Shown: piece by piece, positions 1 through 6,226 of the stretch | Numbering within the stretch: position 1 is the stretch's first letter | How the letters are laid out: every line of letters starts with the position of its first letter | Assembly: GCA_026389655.1 (NCBI GenBank) | Contig: JAPLHL010000100.1 | Location: 1 to 13,883, forward strand | From: Chloroflexota bacterium | Lineage (GTDB): Bacteria; Chloroflexota; Dehalococcoidia; GIF9; UBA5629 | Reading direction: 5' to 3' | Length of the DNA stretch: 13,883 bases | Program-made: the position numbers and the translations under genes | Notes under the pieces: generated by a model | Told to the model about the DNA's origin: nothing | Databases searched by the model: none | Seen by the model: only the letters and a program-made list of their open reading frames with translations

Positions 1-987
1 TGTTTGCTATTCGATGCGGGCAACGGGGTCTGCCACCAGATCGTAGCGGAGGACCTGGCAAATCCCGGCGACGTAATCATAGGGGCCGACTCGCACACCG
101 TTACGGCGGGGGGACTGGGGGCATTTGCCACAGGAATGGGGTCCAGCGATATCGCAGTTGCCATGTCCCTGGGCAAGACCTGGTTCCGTGTGCCGGAAAG
201 CTTCAAAATACTGGTTACCGGCAAATTCCAGAAATATGTCAGCGCCAAGGACCTGATAATTCACCTGATCGGGATGATCGGCGCCGACGGCGCTACCTAT
301 AAGGCCCTCGAATTCGATGGAGAGACCATCCGCAATATGCCCATGACGCAAAGGCTGACCATCGCCAATATGGCCGTCGAAGCCGGGGCCAAGGTGGGCA
401 TTTTCCCCAGCGACAACGTGACCAAGGCATTCCTCGTGGGCCACGGCCGTGAGCAGAATTACCGTCCCCTGCAGCCGGACGCCGGCGCAGTTTACGAACG
501 CACAATCGAGATCGACGCGTCCAAGCTGGAACCCGTTGTGTCGAAACCGCACACGGTAGATAATGTAGCCCCCGCGCGCACGCTGGGCGATATCAAGATA
601 AACCAGGCCCTGATCGGCACCTGCACCAACGGGAGACTGGAAGACATGCAGGAAGCGGCGGCGATACTGAAAAATAAAAAGGCCGCCAAGGGGGTACGGT
701 TGCTGGTATGCCCCGCATCCAGGAGCATATTGACGCAATCAATCGACGCCGGTTATATCAAGACCATCATTGAAGCCGGTGGGGTCATCCTGCCGCCGGG
801 CTGCGCATCCTGCCTGGGACTCCACCAGGGCATTTTGGGAGACAAGGAAGTATGCATCTCGACAGCCAACCGCAACTTCAAAGGGCGCATGGGCAATCCC
901 GAGGGATTCATTTACCTGGCCAGCACAGCCACGGCAGCCGCCTCGGCGATAACGGGAAGAATCTCAGACCCAAGAGAGGTCCTCTAA
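1..987 (+). CDS. Aconitase / 3-isopropylmalate dehydratase family large subunit, 5'-truncated by the window
   Basis: This is the large subunit of a two-subunit 4Fe-4S hydro-lyase (LeuC/HacA/bacterial-archaeal aconitase type), which isomerises a hydroxy-tricarboxylic acid by dehydration and rehydration. The frame is open from base 1, so the 5' end (probably about 90 codons of a usual 420) lies outside. The three cluster cysteines are visible: one in GTCTNGR (codon 622-624) and two in PPGCASCLG (codons 802-804 and 811-813). The GADSHT and GxGxFATGMGSSD stretches are also typical of the family. The stop overlaps the small-subunit start by one base (TAATG), so the two are co-translated. An isocitrate dehydrogenase directly downstream suggests the substrate is citrate/isocitrate rather than isopropylmalate. 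Sequence alone does not settle isopropylmalate, homoaconitate or citrate specificity. The family call is firm and the substrate is inferred. Confidence 0.93.
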   Translation, partial: CLLFDAGNGVCHQIVAEDLANPGDVIIGADSHTVTAGGLGAFATGMGSSDIAVAMSLGKTWFRVPESFKILVTGKFQKYVSAKDLIIHLIGMIGADGATYKALEFDGETIRNMPMTQRLTIANMAVEAGAKVGIFPSDNVTKAFLVGHGREQNYRPLQPDAGAVYERTIEIDASKLEPVVSKPHTVDNVAPARTLGDIKINQALIGTCTNGRLEDMQEAAAILKNKKAAKGVRLLVCPASRSILTQSIDAGYIKTIIEAGGVILPPGCASCLGLHQGILGDKEVCISTANRNFKGRMGNPEGFIYLASTATAAASAITGRISDPREVL

Positions 988-1496
988 TGGCGCAGCTTCT
1001 GTTGAAAGGGAAAACGTTCAAATTCGGAAATGATATCTCGACCGATCTCATCATAGCCGGCAAATACGCCCACCTGCGCAGCAACCTGCCTGAACTGGCC
1101 AAGCACGTGATGGAAGATGCAAACCCCGATTTTGTTAAACAGGTAAAGCCAGGGGATTTCATCGTCGGCGGGTCCAACTTCGGACTCGGCTCCAGCCGTG
1201 AGCATGCGCCGCTGGTAATCAAGATGTCCGGCGTCAGCGCCATACTGGCAAAATCGTTTGCCCGCATCTTCTTCCGCAACGCCATCAACCAGGGCGTCCC
1301 GGTATTGATCTGCGATACCGACAAGATCGCCGACGGGGACAACCTTGAAATAGACCTCAATGCAGGAACTATCAAGAACGTGACCAAGAACGAGAGCTAC
1401 AGCTTCACCAAGATACCACCCGCCATGCTCAGCATCCTGAATGAAGGCGGGCTGGTGCCGTATATAAACAAATACGGCGACTTTAAATTGTCCTGA
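987..1496 (+). CDS. Aconitase / 3-isopropylmalate dehydratase family small subunit
   Basis: This 169-aa swivel-domain subunit partners the large subunit just upstream. The start at 987 (MAQLLLKGK) is chosen over an in-frame start at 852 because it gives the usual family length, overlaps the upstream stop as TAATG, and has GAGAGG at 974-979. The family motif GSSREHAP lies at residues 68-75, contributing the substrate-binding Arg, and GNDISTD is near the N-terminus. The substrate-recognition loop reads YAHLRSNL (residues 27-34). That is neither the YLVYT type I associate with isopropylmalate isomerase nor the YLRT type of archaeal homoaconitase. The loop and the dehydrogenase next door point to a different tricarboxylate, most simply citrate/isocitrate. 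Gap to the next gene is 27 bp. Confidence 0.93.
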   Translation: MAQLLLKGKTFKFGNDISTDLIIAGKYAHLRSNLPELAKHVMEDANPDFVKQVKPGDFIVGGSNFGLGSSREHAPLVIKMSGVSAILAKSFARIFFRNAINQGVPVLICDTDKIADGDNLEIDLNAGTIKNVTKNESYSFTKIPPAMLSILNEGGLVPYINKYGDFKLS

Positions 1497-1523
1497 ATAC
1501 GTCGAATTTCCGAGGTTATACAG

Positions 1524-2603
1524 ATGACATATCGAGTTACACTCCTCCCCGGCGACGGCATCGGGCCTGAGATCACCGACGCGACGGTCCGCGTGCTGGA
1601 AGCGACGGGCGTTAAATTCCAGTGGGACGTTTTCACGGTCGGAGAGGTGGCCATTGCCGAACACGGCACTCCCCTACCCATTACCACCCTCGACTCGATA
1701 CGCAAGAACGGCATCGCCCTGAAAGGGCCGGTTACGACGCCCATCGGGAAGGGGTTCAGAAGCGTCAACGTGGCTCTCCGCAAGGAGCTTGACCTCTACG
1801 CCTGCCTCAGGCCGTGCAAAAGCTACAAGGGCGTGGTGACGACGCGGTACGAGAATGTAGACCTGGTAATAGTAAGGGAGAACACGGAAGACCTTTATAT
1901 CGGCATCGAGTTTGCCAAAGGCACACCCGAAGCTGATGAACTGTATAATCTCATCTCAAAGAACTACAAGGGCACACTGCGAAAAGACGCGGGATACAGC
2001 ATAAAAACGATCTCCGAATTCGGCTCCCGCCGCATCGTGAAGTACGCCTTCGAATACGCACGCAAATACAAGAGGAAAAAGGTCTCGGCGGTCAGCAAAG
2101 CCAATATTATGAAGTTCAGCGACGGCCTGTTCCTGTCCACAGCAAGGGAAGTAGCCAAAGAGTACCCGGATATCGAGTTCGACGAGGTCCTGGTGGATGC
2201 GCTCTGCATGCGCCTGGTAAAAAGTCCGGAGATGTATGATGTGCTGGTGCTGCCCAACCTTTACGGCGATATTATCTCCGACCTATGCGCCGGGCTGGTC
2301 GGCGGACTGGGGCTGGCCCCGGGCGCCAATATCGGCGAAGGGATAGCGGTTTTTGAAGCTACACACGGCAGCGCCCCCAAGTATACCGGGTTAAACAAGG
2401 TCAGCTCCATGGCAGAGATGCTATCAGCGGTCCTGATGCTCAGATACCTGGGAGAGACAGACGCCGCCGACAGGATGGAAAACGCCATCGCCGCCGTTAT
2501 CAAAGAAGGTAAAAACGTTACCTATGACCTGCGCAAAGACCGTAATGAGCCCAGTGTCGGCACTTCACAGGTGGCGGACGCGGTGATTGAAAAGCTCCGT
2601 TAG
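1524..2603 (+). CDS. icd: Isocitrate dehydrogenase, short form with NADP-type cofactor residues
   Basis: This 359-aa decarboxylating beta-hydroxyacid dehydrogenase would oxidise isocitrate to 2-oxoglutarate and CO2. The substrate loop reads S80-V-N82-V-A-L-R86, the isocitrate pattern, rather than the leucine-rich loop of isopropylmalate dehydrogenase. The family signature NLYGDIISDL lies at 245-254, followed by the glycine-rich GANIGEG. HGSAPKYTG (281-289) places Lys286, Tyr287 and Val293 where E. coli NADP-Icd has Lys344, Tyr345 and Val351. Tyr334 in VTYD matches Tyr391, and Lys338 sits at the Arg395 position. These suggest NADP+ use despite the short length typical of NAD enzymes. GAGG at 1512-1515 is a ribosome site 8 bases before ATG. 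It is third in an operon with the two aconitase subunits. Its last 10 bases form the 5' side of a tRNA-like sequence. An isopropylmalate or homoisocitrate dehydrogenase is a less likely alternative. Confidence 0.9.
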   Translation: MTYRVTLLPGDGIGPEITDATVRVLEATGVKFQWDVFTVGEVAIAEHGTPLPITTLDSIRKNGIALKGPVTTPIGKGFRSVNVALRKELDLYACLRPCKSYKGVVTTRYENVDLVIVRENTEDLYIGIEFAKGTPEADELYNLISKNYKGTLRKDAGYSIKTISEFGSRRIVKYAFEYARKYKRKKVSAVSKANIMKFSDGLFLSTAREVAKEYPDIEFDEVLVDALCMRLVKSPEMYDVLVLPNLYGDIISDLCAGLVGGLGLAPGANIGEGIAVFEATHGSAPKYTGLNKVSSMAEMLSAVLMLRYLGETDAADRMENAIAAVIKEGKNVTYDLRKDRNEPSVGTSQVADAVIEKLR

Positions 2604-2669
2604 CTCAGTTGCCAGAGCAACTGACTTTTAAGCAGTGGGTCGCAGGTCCGATTCCTGCACGGCCTACCA
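2594..2669 (+). tRNA. tRNA-Lys(UUU)-like sequence, overlapping the icd stop and possibly degenerate
   Basis: A 76-nt cloverleaf with CCA encoded at 2667-2669. The D-stem pairs (GCTC/GAGC), the T-stem pairs (GCAGG/CCTGC), and the anticodon loop CTTTTAA (2625-2631) gives anticodon UUU. Abnormal positions are: the 5' acceptor strand GCTCCGT against 3' ACGGCCT fails at pairs 2-71 and 3-70, with a G-T wobble at 1-72; an A-G mismatch at pair 31-39; C instead of G at position 19; and C instead of T at position 55. The first 10 bases are also the end of the upstream coding sequence, including its TAG stop. The 3' half looks normal. It may be a functional but unusual tRNA, a recombined hybrid whose 5' end was replaced, or a pseudo-tRNA. 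Confidence 0.72.
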
Positions 2670-2689
2670 AAGTCACTTATCCCGGTTTA

Positions 2690-2718
2690 TTGCTCAAAGC
2701 CAATTATTTGACTACAAT
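2690..2718 (+). promoter_or_regulatory. Candidate promoter for the FecR-domain gene
   Basis: TTGCTC (2690-2695), a 17-bp spacer, then TACAAT (2713-2718, five of six consensus bases). Transcription would begin near 2725, about 25 bases before the ATG at 2750, with GGAGG at 2740-2744. It lies in the gap between the tRNA-like sequence and the gene, so the gene is probably a separate unit. The -35 match is weak. Confidence 0.42.
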
Positions 2719-2749
2719 ACGCTAACGATATTTATAGCTGGAGGTCGTA

Positions 2750-4324
2750 ATGCCGATATCCGCCCGTTTGCCGTATAACCTGCGTTACATCTTGCCCCGC
2801 ATAGCCGGACTATTAATCATCCTTTCCCTGGTGTTTTATCCCTGCGGACCGGTTTCGCCGGTCATGGCTGATGGCGACGGATGGTACCTGGACGGTGCAC
2901 CGGTTATTAAAAAGGGCGATATGACAGATACCGCCGCCTATTTCGGGAAGAAGCTGAGTTTAAGCGACGGCTCGGCCACTGGTTCAATGTCATGGAAAGA
3001 GACCAGCCTGTATAAATGCAGTGGCACCTACACAGGCACGGTGACATGGACACCCCTGCCTTCTTTTATGCAGCCCGGGAGCAAGGTCAATTTCACTGAG
3101 TCAGCGAAGACGACCGCACAAAACACCTGCGGCGATCGATCTATTGGTTCGTGGGGCACGGTAAACGTTGGCGGGATAAATATAGTTGAAGCCGCTGACA
3201 CACAGGCAGCGCCGGCTACAGGTACATACACGGTAAGAACTGGATCGCCCGGTGCGAAGCTGGTCGTTAATGTTCATGTGCAAGCCGCCAATCTGGGTGG
3301 CGACGTAACTTACAATTATACCTACAAGGGCCCGGGTACTCCGGCGCCAACTTCCACATCATCCACAACATCACCCAAAGCGTACGATGCACCCGGGCCA
3401 CTGGTGGATAACCTACCGGCCCCGCCGGGAGAAGAACCACTCGGCTTTGTCAACGAATTCAACGGCACAGTATATGTATCAGCCGGACCCTCAGACCTGC
3501 CTCCCTCACAGCAGAAATGGATGATCGTCAAAGGCAGGACGGCTTTGTATGATGGCTGGAACATCAGGACCGCCCCCGGAGCAGAAGCGTTAGTATTATT
3601 CTCGTCCGGCGCCCTGCTTAGAACTAAGGAAGCCACATGGTGGGAGATGAAACCGTTTATTACGGCAGAAACAGGTCAGCGGGAGATGTATGGGCGGCTT
3701 TTCAAGGGTATATACGATTTCTATATGGAAAAACACAAGGAAGATAATAAAAAATTCGAGGTTGAAACCGACATGGCCATCTGCGGCATCAGGGGTACCA
3801 ACTTTGTAGTGGAAGTGACGGATGCGCAGACGCTACTGAAGGTGATAGAGGGCATCGTGGAATTCACCTCCAAAAAGGACGGGCAGAGCGCATCCGTTGA
3901 GGCTGGTCAGATGATGGCAGCAATGGATTCAGGCCTGGGACAGAAGTCCACTTTTAATGCCGTCGCTGAGAAGGCCAAATGGGGTCCCATGCCACCGGCG
4001 GACAGCACCCCGGCTGGTACAGCACAATCCGGCAGTACCACACAGACCAAGAAGCCGGGTATTACTCTGCCCAAATGTCCCATCACATCGGCTCTCGAAG
4101 TCAACCCTGCTTCCCCCAGGTTGACCATATTCCGCAACTTCAGGGACAAAGTGCTGGCGAATTCAGAGCCAGGCAGGGAATTCATAGGCCTTTACTACGG
4201 GGCCGGGACATGGATTGTCGACAATTTACTGCCTTATCCGATAACACGGGCCCTGGCCAGGAACCTGATAATTGAGCCTGCCTCACTTGCATTGAACGCC
4301 AGCTCGTTTATCTGGAACAACTAA
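2750..4324 (+). CDS. Secreted FecR-domain protein with a degenerate CFI-box-type C-terminal domain
   Basis: This 524-aa protein starts with a basic segment and hydrophobic core (about residues 17-30) and a likely signal-peptidase site after VMA (residue 40), so it is exported. Residues 41-195 form a Cys- and Gly-containing beta-rich region of unknown type, followed by a Thr/Ser/Pro linker (196-230). Residues about 232-395 match the FecR fold: VKGRTALYDGW, FSSGALLR, then FEVETDMAICGIRGTNF and a V-EGIVEF segment. In many anaerobes such domains are ligand-sensing or structural surface modules rather than true sigma-factor regulators, and no sigma factor is adjacent. Residues 442-515 (KCPITSALE, then FRNFRDKVL, GLYYG and a hydrophobic helical tail) resemble the CFI-box C-terminal domain, but the box reads CPITSALE rather than CFIATAAYG. 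GGAGG at 2740-2744 supports the start. The biological role is unknown. Confidence 0.85.
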   Translation: MPISARLPYNLRYILPRIAGLLIILSLVFYPCGPVSPVMADGDGWYLDGAPVIKKGDMTDTAAYFGKKLSLSDGSATGSMSWKETSLYKCSGTYTGTVTWTPLPSFMQPGSKVNFTESAKTTAQNTCGDRSIGSWGTVNVGGINIVEAADTQAAPATGTYTVRTGSPGAKLVVNVHVQAANLGGDVTYNYTYKGPGTPAPTSTSSTTSPKAYDAPGPLVDNLPAPPGEEPLGFVNEFNGTVYVSAGPSDLPPSQQKWMIVKGRTALYDGWNIRTAPGAEALVLFSSGALLRTKEATWWEMKPFITAETGQREMYGRLFKGIYDFYMEKHKEDNKKFEVETDMAICGIRGTNFVVEVTDAQTLLKVIEGIVEFTSKKDGQSASVEAGQMMAAMDSGLGQKSTFNAVAEKAKWGPMPPADSTPAGTAQSGSTTQTKKPGITLPKCPITSALEVNPASPRLTIFRNFRDKVLANSEPGREFIGLYYGAGTWIVDNLLPYPITRALARNLIIEPASLALNASSFIWNN

Positions 4325-4420
4325 TTGGTAGAAGTGCTAAATGTCAAAATGGCATGAGATATATAACGAAAACGAAATTGGCGGCTCGGTTTTAACGTAA
4401 CAAGCTTTTAATCATGTTAT

Positions 4421-4507
4421 CACGAGGAACGAAGCAATGTGGTGATCTGTCGGCTTGCATTTACACCGTGCATTAGATTGCCACGTCACCTACGGTTCCT
4501 CGCAATG
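4421..4507. repeat. Imperfect inverted repeat resembling a dispersed intergenic element
   Basis: CGAGGAAC (4423-4430) is matched by its reverse complement GTTCCTCG (4495-4502) about 64 bp away. The flanks continue the similarity: GAAGCAAT after the left arm, and ATTGCCACGTCACC before with GCAATG after the right arm. The words (GATTGC...TTCCTCGCAATG) resemble a short intergenic repeat I recall as common in several anaerobe genomes. Only one copy is in this window, so dispersal is not shown here. It sits in the 287-bp gap after the FecR gene. I see no gene in that gap. Confidence 0.5.
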
Positions 4508-4611
4508 GGCATAACTGTTCATTAATCAGCCCGCTAAAGGAGAGCGCTTGTTTCCCAAGCAAGATGTCAAGGGTGGAAATAACGGACGATGTCTTCCTGA
4601 GCAATATTGTA

Positions 4612-4956
4612 TCAATCGATATCCAGATGTTCCTGGATGGCCTCATGCACAGCACTGCGCAGATCGCTATCATCCAGATGGCCCAATAATCTGCCCAGGC
4701 GTCGCTTTGAGATAGTCCTTATCTGATGGGCCATAATAATAGACTGGGAGGGTTGCCCGGCCTTATGCTCCGGCAGAAGAACCTCGGAAGGATACAGGTT
4801 ACGCTGAGTGGAAGTCAGAGGCAACACGGTGACATTTGGCATGGCCTGATTGAATTCCTCGTTGCTGACTATGAGCACCGGCCTTAGGCCATTCTGCTCA
4901 GCCCCGGTTACCGGGTCGAGATTAGCTTCCATGACAGCCCACTGGTAAACAGGCAT
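4612..4956 (-). CDS. PemK/MazF-type toxin
   Basis: This 114-aa protein has the PemK/MazF (CcdB-like fold) plan of sequence-specific mRNA interferases. After the N-terminal strand comes G18-x-x-Q-x-G-L-R25-P-V-L-I-V-S, carrying the catalytic-type Arg. Then LPLTST (residues 46-51) provides the conserved Thr/Ser, YPSEVLLP is the next strand, and the C-terminal helices follow, ending HLDID. Its ATG overlaps the antitoxin stop by one base (TAATG on the minus strand), as is usual for co-translated toxin-antitoxin pairs. Length is typical. It is quite different from the rightward MazF at 5665-6012, so the two pairs are separate modules. The 3' end of this gene has a degraded relative at 6051-6118. 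Confidence 0.9.
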   Translation of the reverse strand: MPVYQWAVMEANLDPVTGAEQNGLRPVLIVSNEEFNQAMPNVTVLPLTSTQRNLYPSEVLLPEHKAGQPSQSIIMAHQIRTISKRRLGRLLGHLDDSDLRSAVHEAIQEHLDID

Positions 4957-5222
4957 TATCGAATCCCCCTGGATGATTCGGCGTCAGCGGACTTATAAAT
5001 CTCTTCCGTTTCTTTAATGTCTCTAATTAACAGCGGATCGGCAGCCCCTTCCTTCCACCTGGCCTGTCTTGACTGCCTGCGTATCTCTTTCAATTCCTTT
5101 ATGATAGCCTGCTCCACCAGGGCGTTCTTGCTCGCCATTGCACCCTGTGCCACGACCTCGTCGATTGCATCAAGAACGTCGGTATGCAGGTTAAATGTTG
5201 CTTTCTTGGTCTTACCGCGCAT
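4956..5222 (-). CDS. Ribbon-helix-helix antitoxin partner of the PemK-like toxin
   Basis: This 88-aa, charged protein has an N-terminal DNA-binding strand KATFNLHTDVL (residues 7-17) followed by two helices (about 17-27 and 31-48, SKNALVEQAIIKELKE). This is the CopG/MetJ-like ribbon-helix-helix pattern. The Lys/Arg/Glu-rich C-terminal half would wrap the toxin and neutralise it. The start is supported by GAGGTG (reverse complement of 5227-5232) five bases from ATG. It is first in the operon, with the toxin overlapping its stop. A palindromic site directly at the promoter (5248-5262) suggests autorepression, normal for this family. Confidence 0.87.
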   Translation of the reverse strand: MRGKTKKATFNLHTDVLDAIDEVVAQGAMASKNALVEQAIIKELKEIRRQSRQARWKEGAADPLLIRDIKETEEIYKSADAESSRGIR

Positions 5223-5239
5223 ATATCACCTCACACTGC

Positions 5240-5340
5240 GATCACTGATAACTTCCAGTTATAAGAATAACATGGGATTCCACTAATGGCAAGTCATAAC
5301 TGGAAGTCAATATAGCTTGCCCGATATCAATGCAGTGATC
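5240..5340 (-). promoter_or_regulatory. Promoter and nested operator repeats of the leftward toxin-antitoxin operon
   Basis: On the minus strand TTGCCA (5292-5287), a 17-bp spacer and TATTCT (5269-5264) form a good promoter. Directly downstream of the -10 lies a palindrome, ATAACT-TCC-AGTTAT (5248-5262), covering the expected transcription start. A second, inverted copy, ATAACTGGAAGT (5296-5307), lies just upstream of the -35 and matches the first over 12 bases. An outer pair, GATCACTG (5240-5247) and CAGTGATC (5333-5340), encloses the whole arrangement. The core promoter thus sits between two related sites, fitting repression by the ribbon-helix-helix antitoxin. Binding is inferred. Confidence 0.68.
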
Positions 5341-5370
5341 CTACCCCTGGAATAAAGACCTCTCCTTCAA

Positions 5371-5411
5371 TTGACAACTATCCGTACAAAATGTATCCTC
5401 AATGTAGATAC
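5371..5411 (+). promoter_or_regulatory. Promoter and operator-like repeats of mazEF
   Basis: TTGACA (5371-5376, perfect), a 17-bp spacer, then TATCCT (5394-5399). Overlapping the -10 are AATGTA (5390-5395) repeated at 5401-5406, exactly 11 bp or one helical turn apart, and an inverted pair GTATC (5393-5397) / GATAC (5407-5411). This is a natural position for autorepression by the MazE-MazF complex. GGAGG at 5418-5422 follows, 6 bases before the mazE ATG. Confidence 0.68.
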
Positions 5412-5428
5412 TTTTATGGAGGTTAGAC

Positions 5429-5671
5429 ATGAGAGCTCGCATCCAGAAATGGGGCAACAGCCTTGCGTTGCGTATCCCCAAATCTTTCGCTACCGAAGCA
5501 GGACTACAGAGAGAAACTTCTGTTGAAGTATCGCTAGCAGAAGGAAAACTTGTAATAACTCCTTTAGCTCAACCCAAGCCTACACTAAAACAACTTCTGG
5601 CAAAAGTCACCAAAGAGAATTTGCATCATGAGATTGATACCGGCCCTGCTACAGGGAACGAAACGTGGTAA
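5429..5671 (+). CDS. mazE: MazE-family antitoxin
   Basis: This 80-aa protein has an AbrB/MazE swapped-hairpin DNA-binding domain at the N-terminus: KWGNSLALRIPKSF (residues 7-20), then VEVSLAEGKLVITPL. The acidic C-terminal tail (TLKQLLAKVTKENLHHEID, ending NETW) is the toxin-wrapping segment and closely follows the E. coli MazE pattern (ENLHENID...EVW), including the terminal Trp. ATG has GGAGG six bases upstream and a TTGACA promoter before it. The stop lies 7 nt inside the mazF frame, so the pair is translationally coupled. Transcription is divergent from the leftward PemK-type module. Confidence 0.92.
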   Translation: MRARIQKWGNSLALRIPKSFATEAGLQRETSVEVSLAEGKLVITPLAQPKPTLKQLLAKVTKENLHHEIDTGPATGNETW

Positions 5672-6012
5672 GCCCCCAGGATTACGTTCCTCAATGCGGT
5701 GATATTGTATGGATTACCCTAAATCCGCAATCAGGACACGAGCAAACCGGACGACGGCCTGCAGTAGTGCTGTCACCTGGAAATTATAACAGCAAGACGG
5801 GACTGGTTATATTTTGTCCTATTACCAGCCAAATCAAGGGCTATCCATTCGAGGTCCTTCTTCCCGAAGGATTGCCGGTTGCAGGGGCAATCTTATCTGA
5901 CCAGGTTAAAAGTTTAGATTGGCGTGCTAGAAATGCGGAATTAGTATGCGCCCTACGTGCCGAGACTATCTCGGAGGTACTCCAAAAATTGACTACATTA
6001 TTATCGCAATAG
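5665..6012 (+). CDS. mazF: MazF-family mRNA interferase toxin
   Basis: This 115-aa toxin cleaves mRNA at short sequence motifs in the MazF family. The start is GTG at 5665 (MVSPQDYVPQCGDIVW), which overlaps the mazE end by 7 nt and matches the E. coli MazF start MVSRYVPDMGD. Conserved parts are G-HEQTGRRPAVVLSP (24-38, with Arg31), YNSKTG, then CPITSQIKGYPFEVLLP (51-67, with Thr54) and SDQVKSLDWRAR (78-89). No catalytic residue appears lost, so the toxin should be active. The cleavage motif cannot be read from the sequence. The intact promoter and antitoxin upstream suggest a working module. Confidence 0.93.
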   Translation: MVSPQDYVPQCGDIVWITLNPQSGHEQTGRRPAVVLSPGNYNSKTGLVIFCPITSQIKGYPFEVLLPEGLPVAGAILSDQVKSLDWRARNAELVCALRAETISEVLQKLTTLLSQ

Positions 6013-6050
6013 GGTTTTATTCAATATTGTGATTGTATAATATAAAGTTT

Positions 6051-6118
6051 ATTGATATCCAGGTGTTTCCGGATGGCTTCACGCACCGCATTGCAGTTTC
6101 CCTGTTATGTCCAGTGGC
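6051..6118 (-). pseudogene. Remnant of the 3' end of a second PemK-like toxin gene
   Basis: Read leftward, this encodes NAVREAIRKHLDIN, matching the end of the intact toxin at 4612-4956 (SAVHEAIQEHLDID). At the DNA level 6051-6093 matches 4616-4658 at about 35 of 43 bases by my hand alignment. Beyond that the match continues only after a one-base difference that shifts frame (LDITGKL against LDDSDL), and it fades by about 6118. The stop codon is lost, and no N-terminal toxin part or antitoxin is seen. It is in the same orientation as the intact copy, on the far side of mazEF. A 62-codon open frame on the plus strand here is a by-product. Confidence 0.7.
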
Positions 6119-6226
6119 AGGGGCTCACTCAAAATTATCCTGAAATTTACCTAAATTTTACTGTCTGCTGCTATCATATCGCCCATAACCGGTTAATATA
6201 CGTTTATTTCGAGGGAATAAATCGAT

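Noticed and set aside
7..738. 243-codon open frame on the minus strand inside the aconitase large subunit
   Set aside because: It is antisense to a strongly conserved enzyme, has no recognisable domain and arises from codon bias.
852..986. 45-codon upstream extension of the aconitase small subunit
   Set aside because: It lies entirely inside the large-subunit gene in another frame. The ATG at 987 has a ribosome site, a one-base overlap and the normal family N-terminus.
4546..4560. GCTTG-TTTCC-CAAGC hairpin past the leftward toxin as a terminator
   Set aside because: Only five pairs and no T-tract, so it is not distinguishable from chance.
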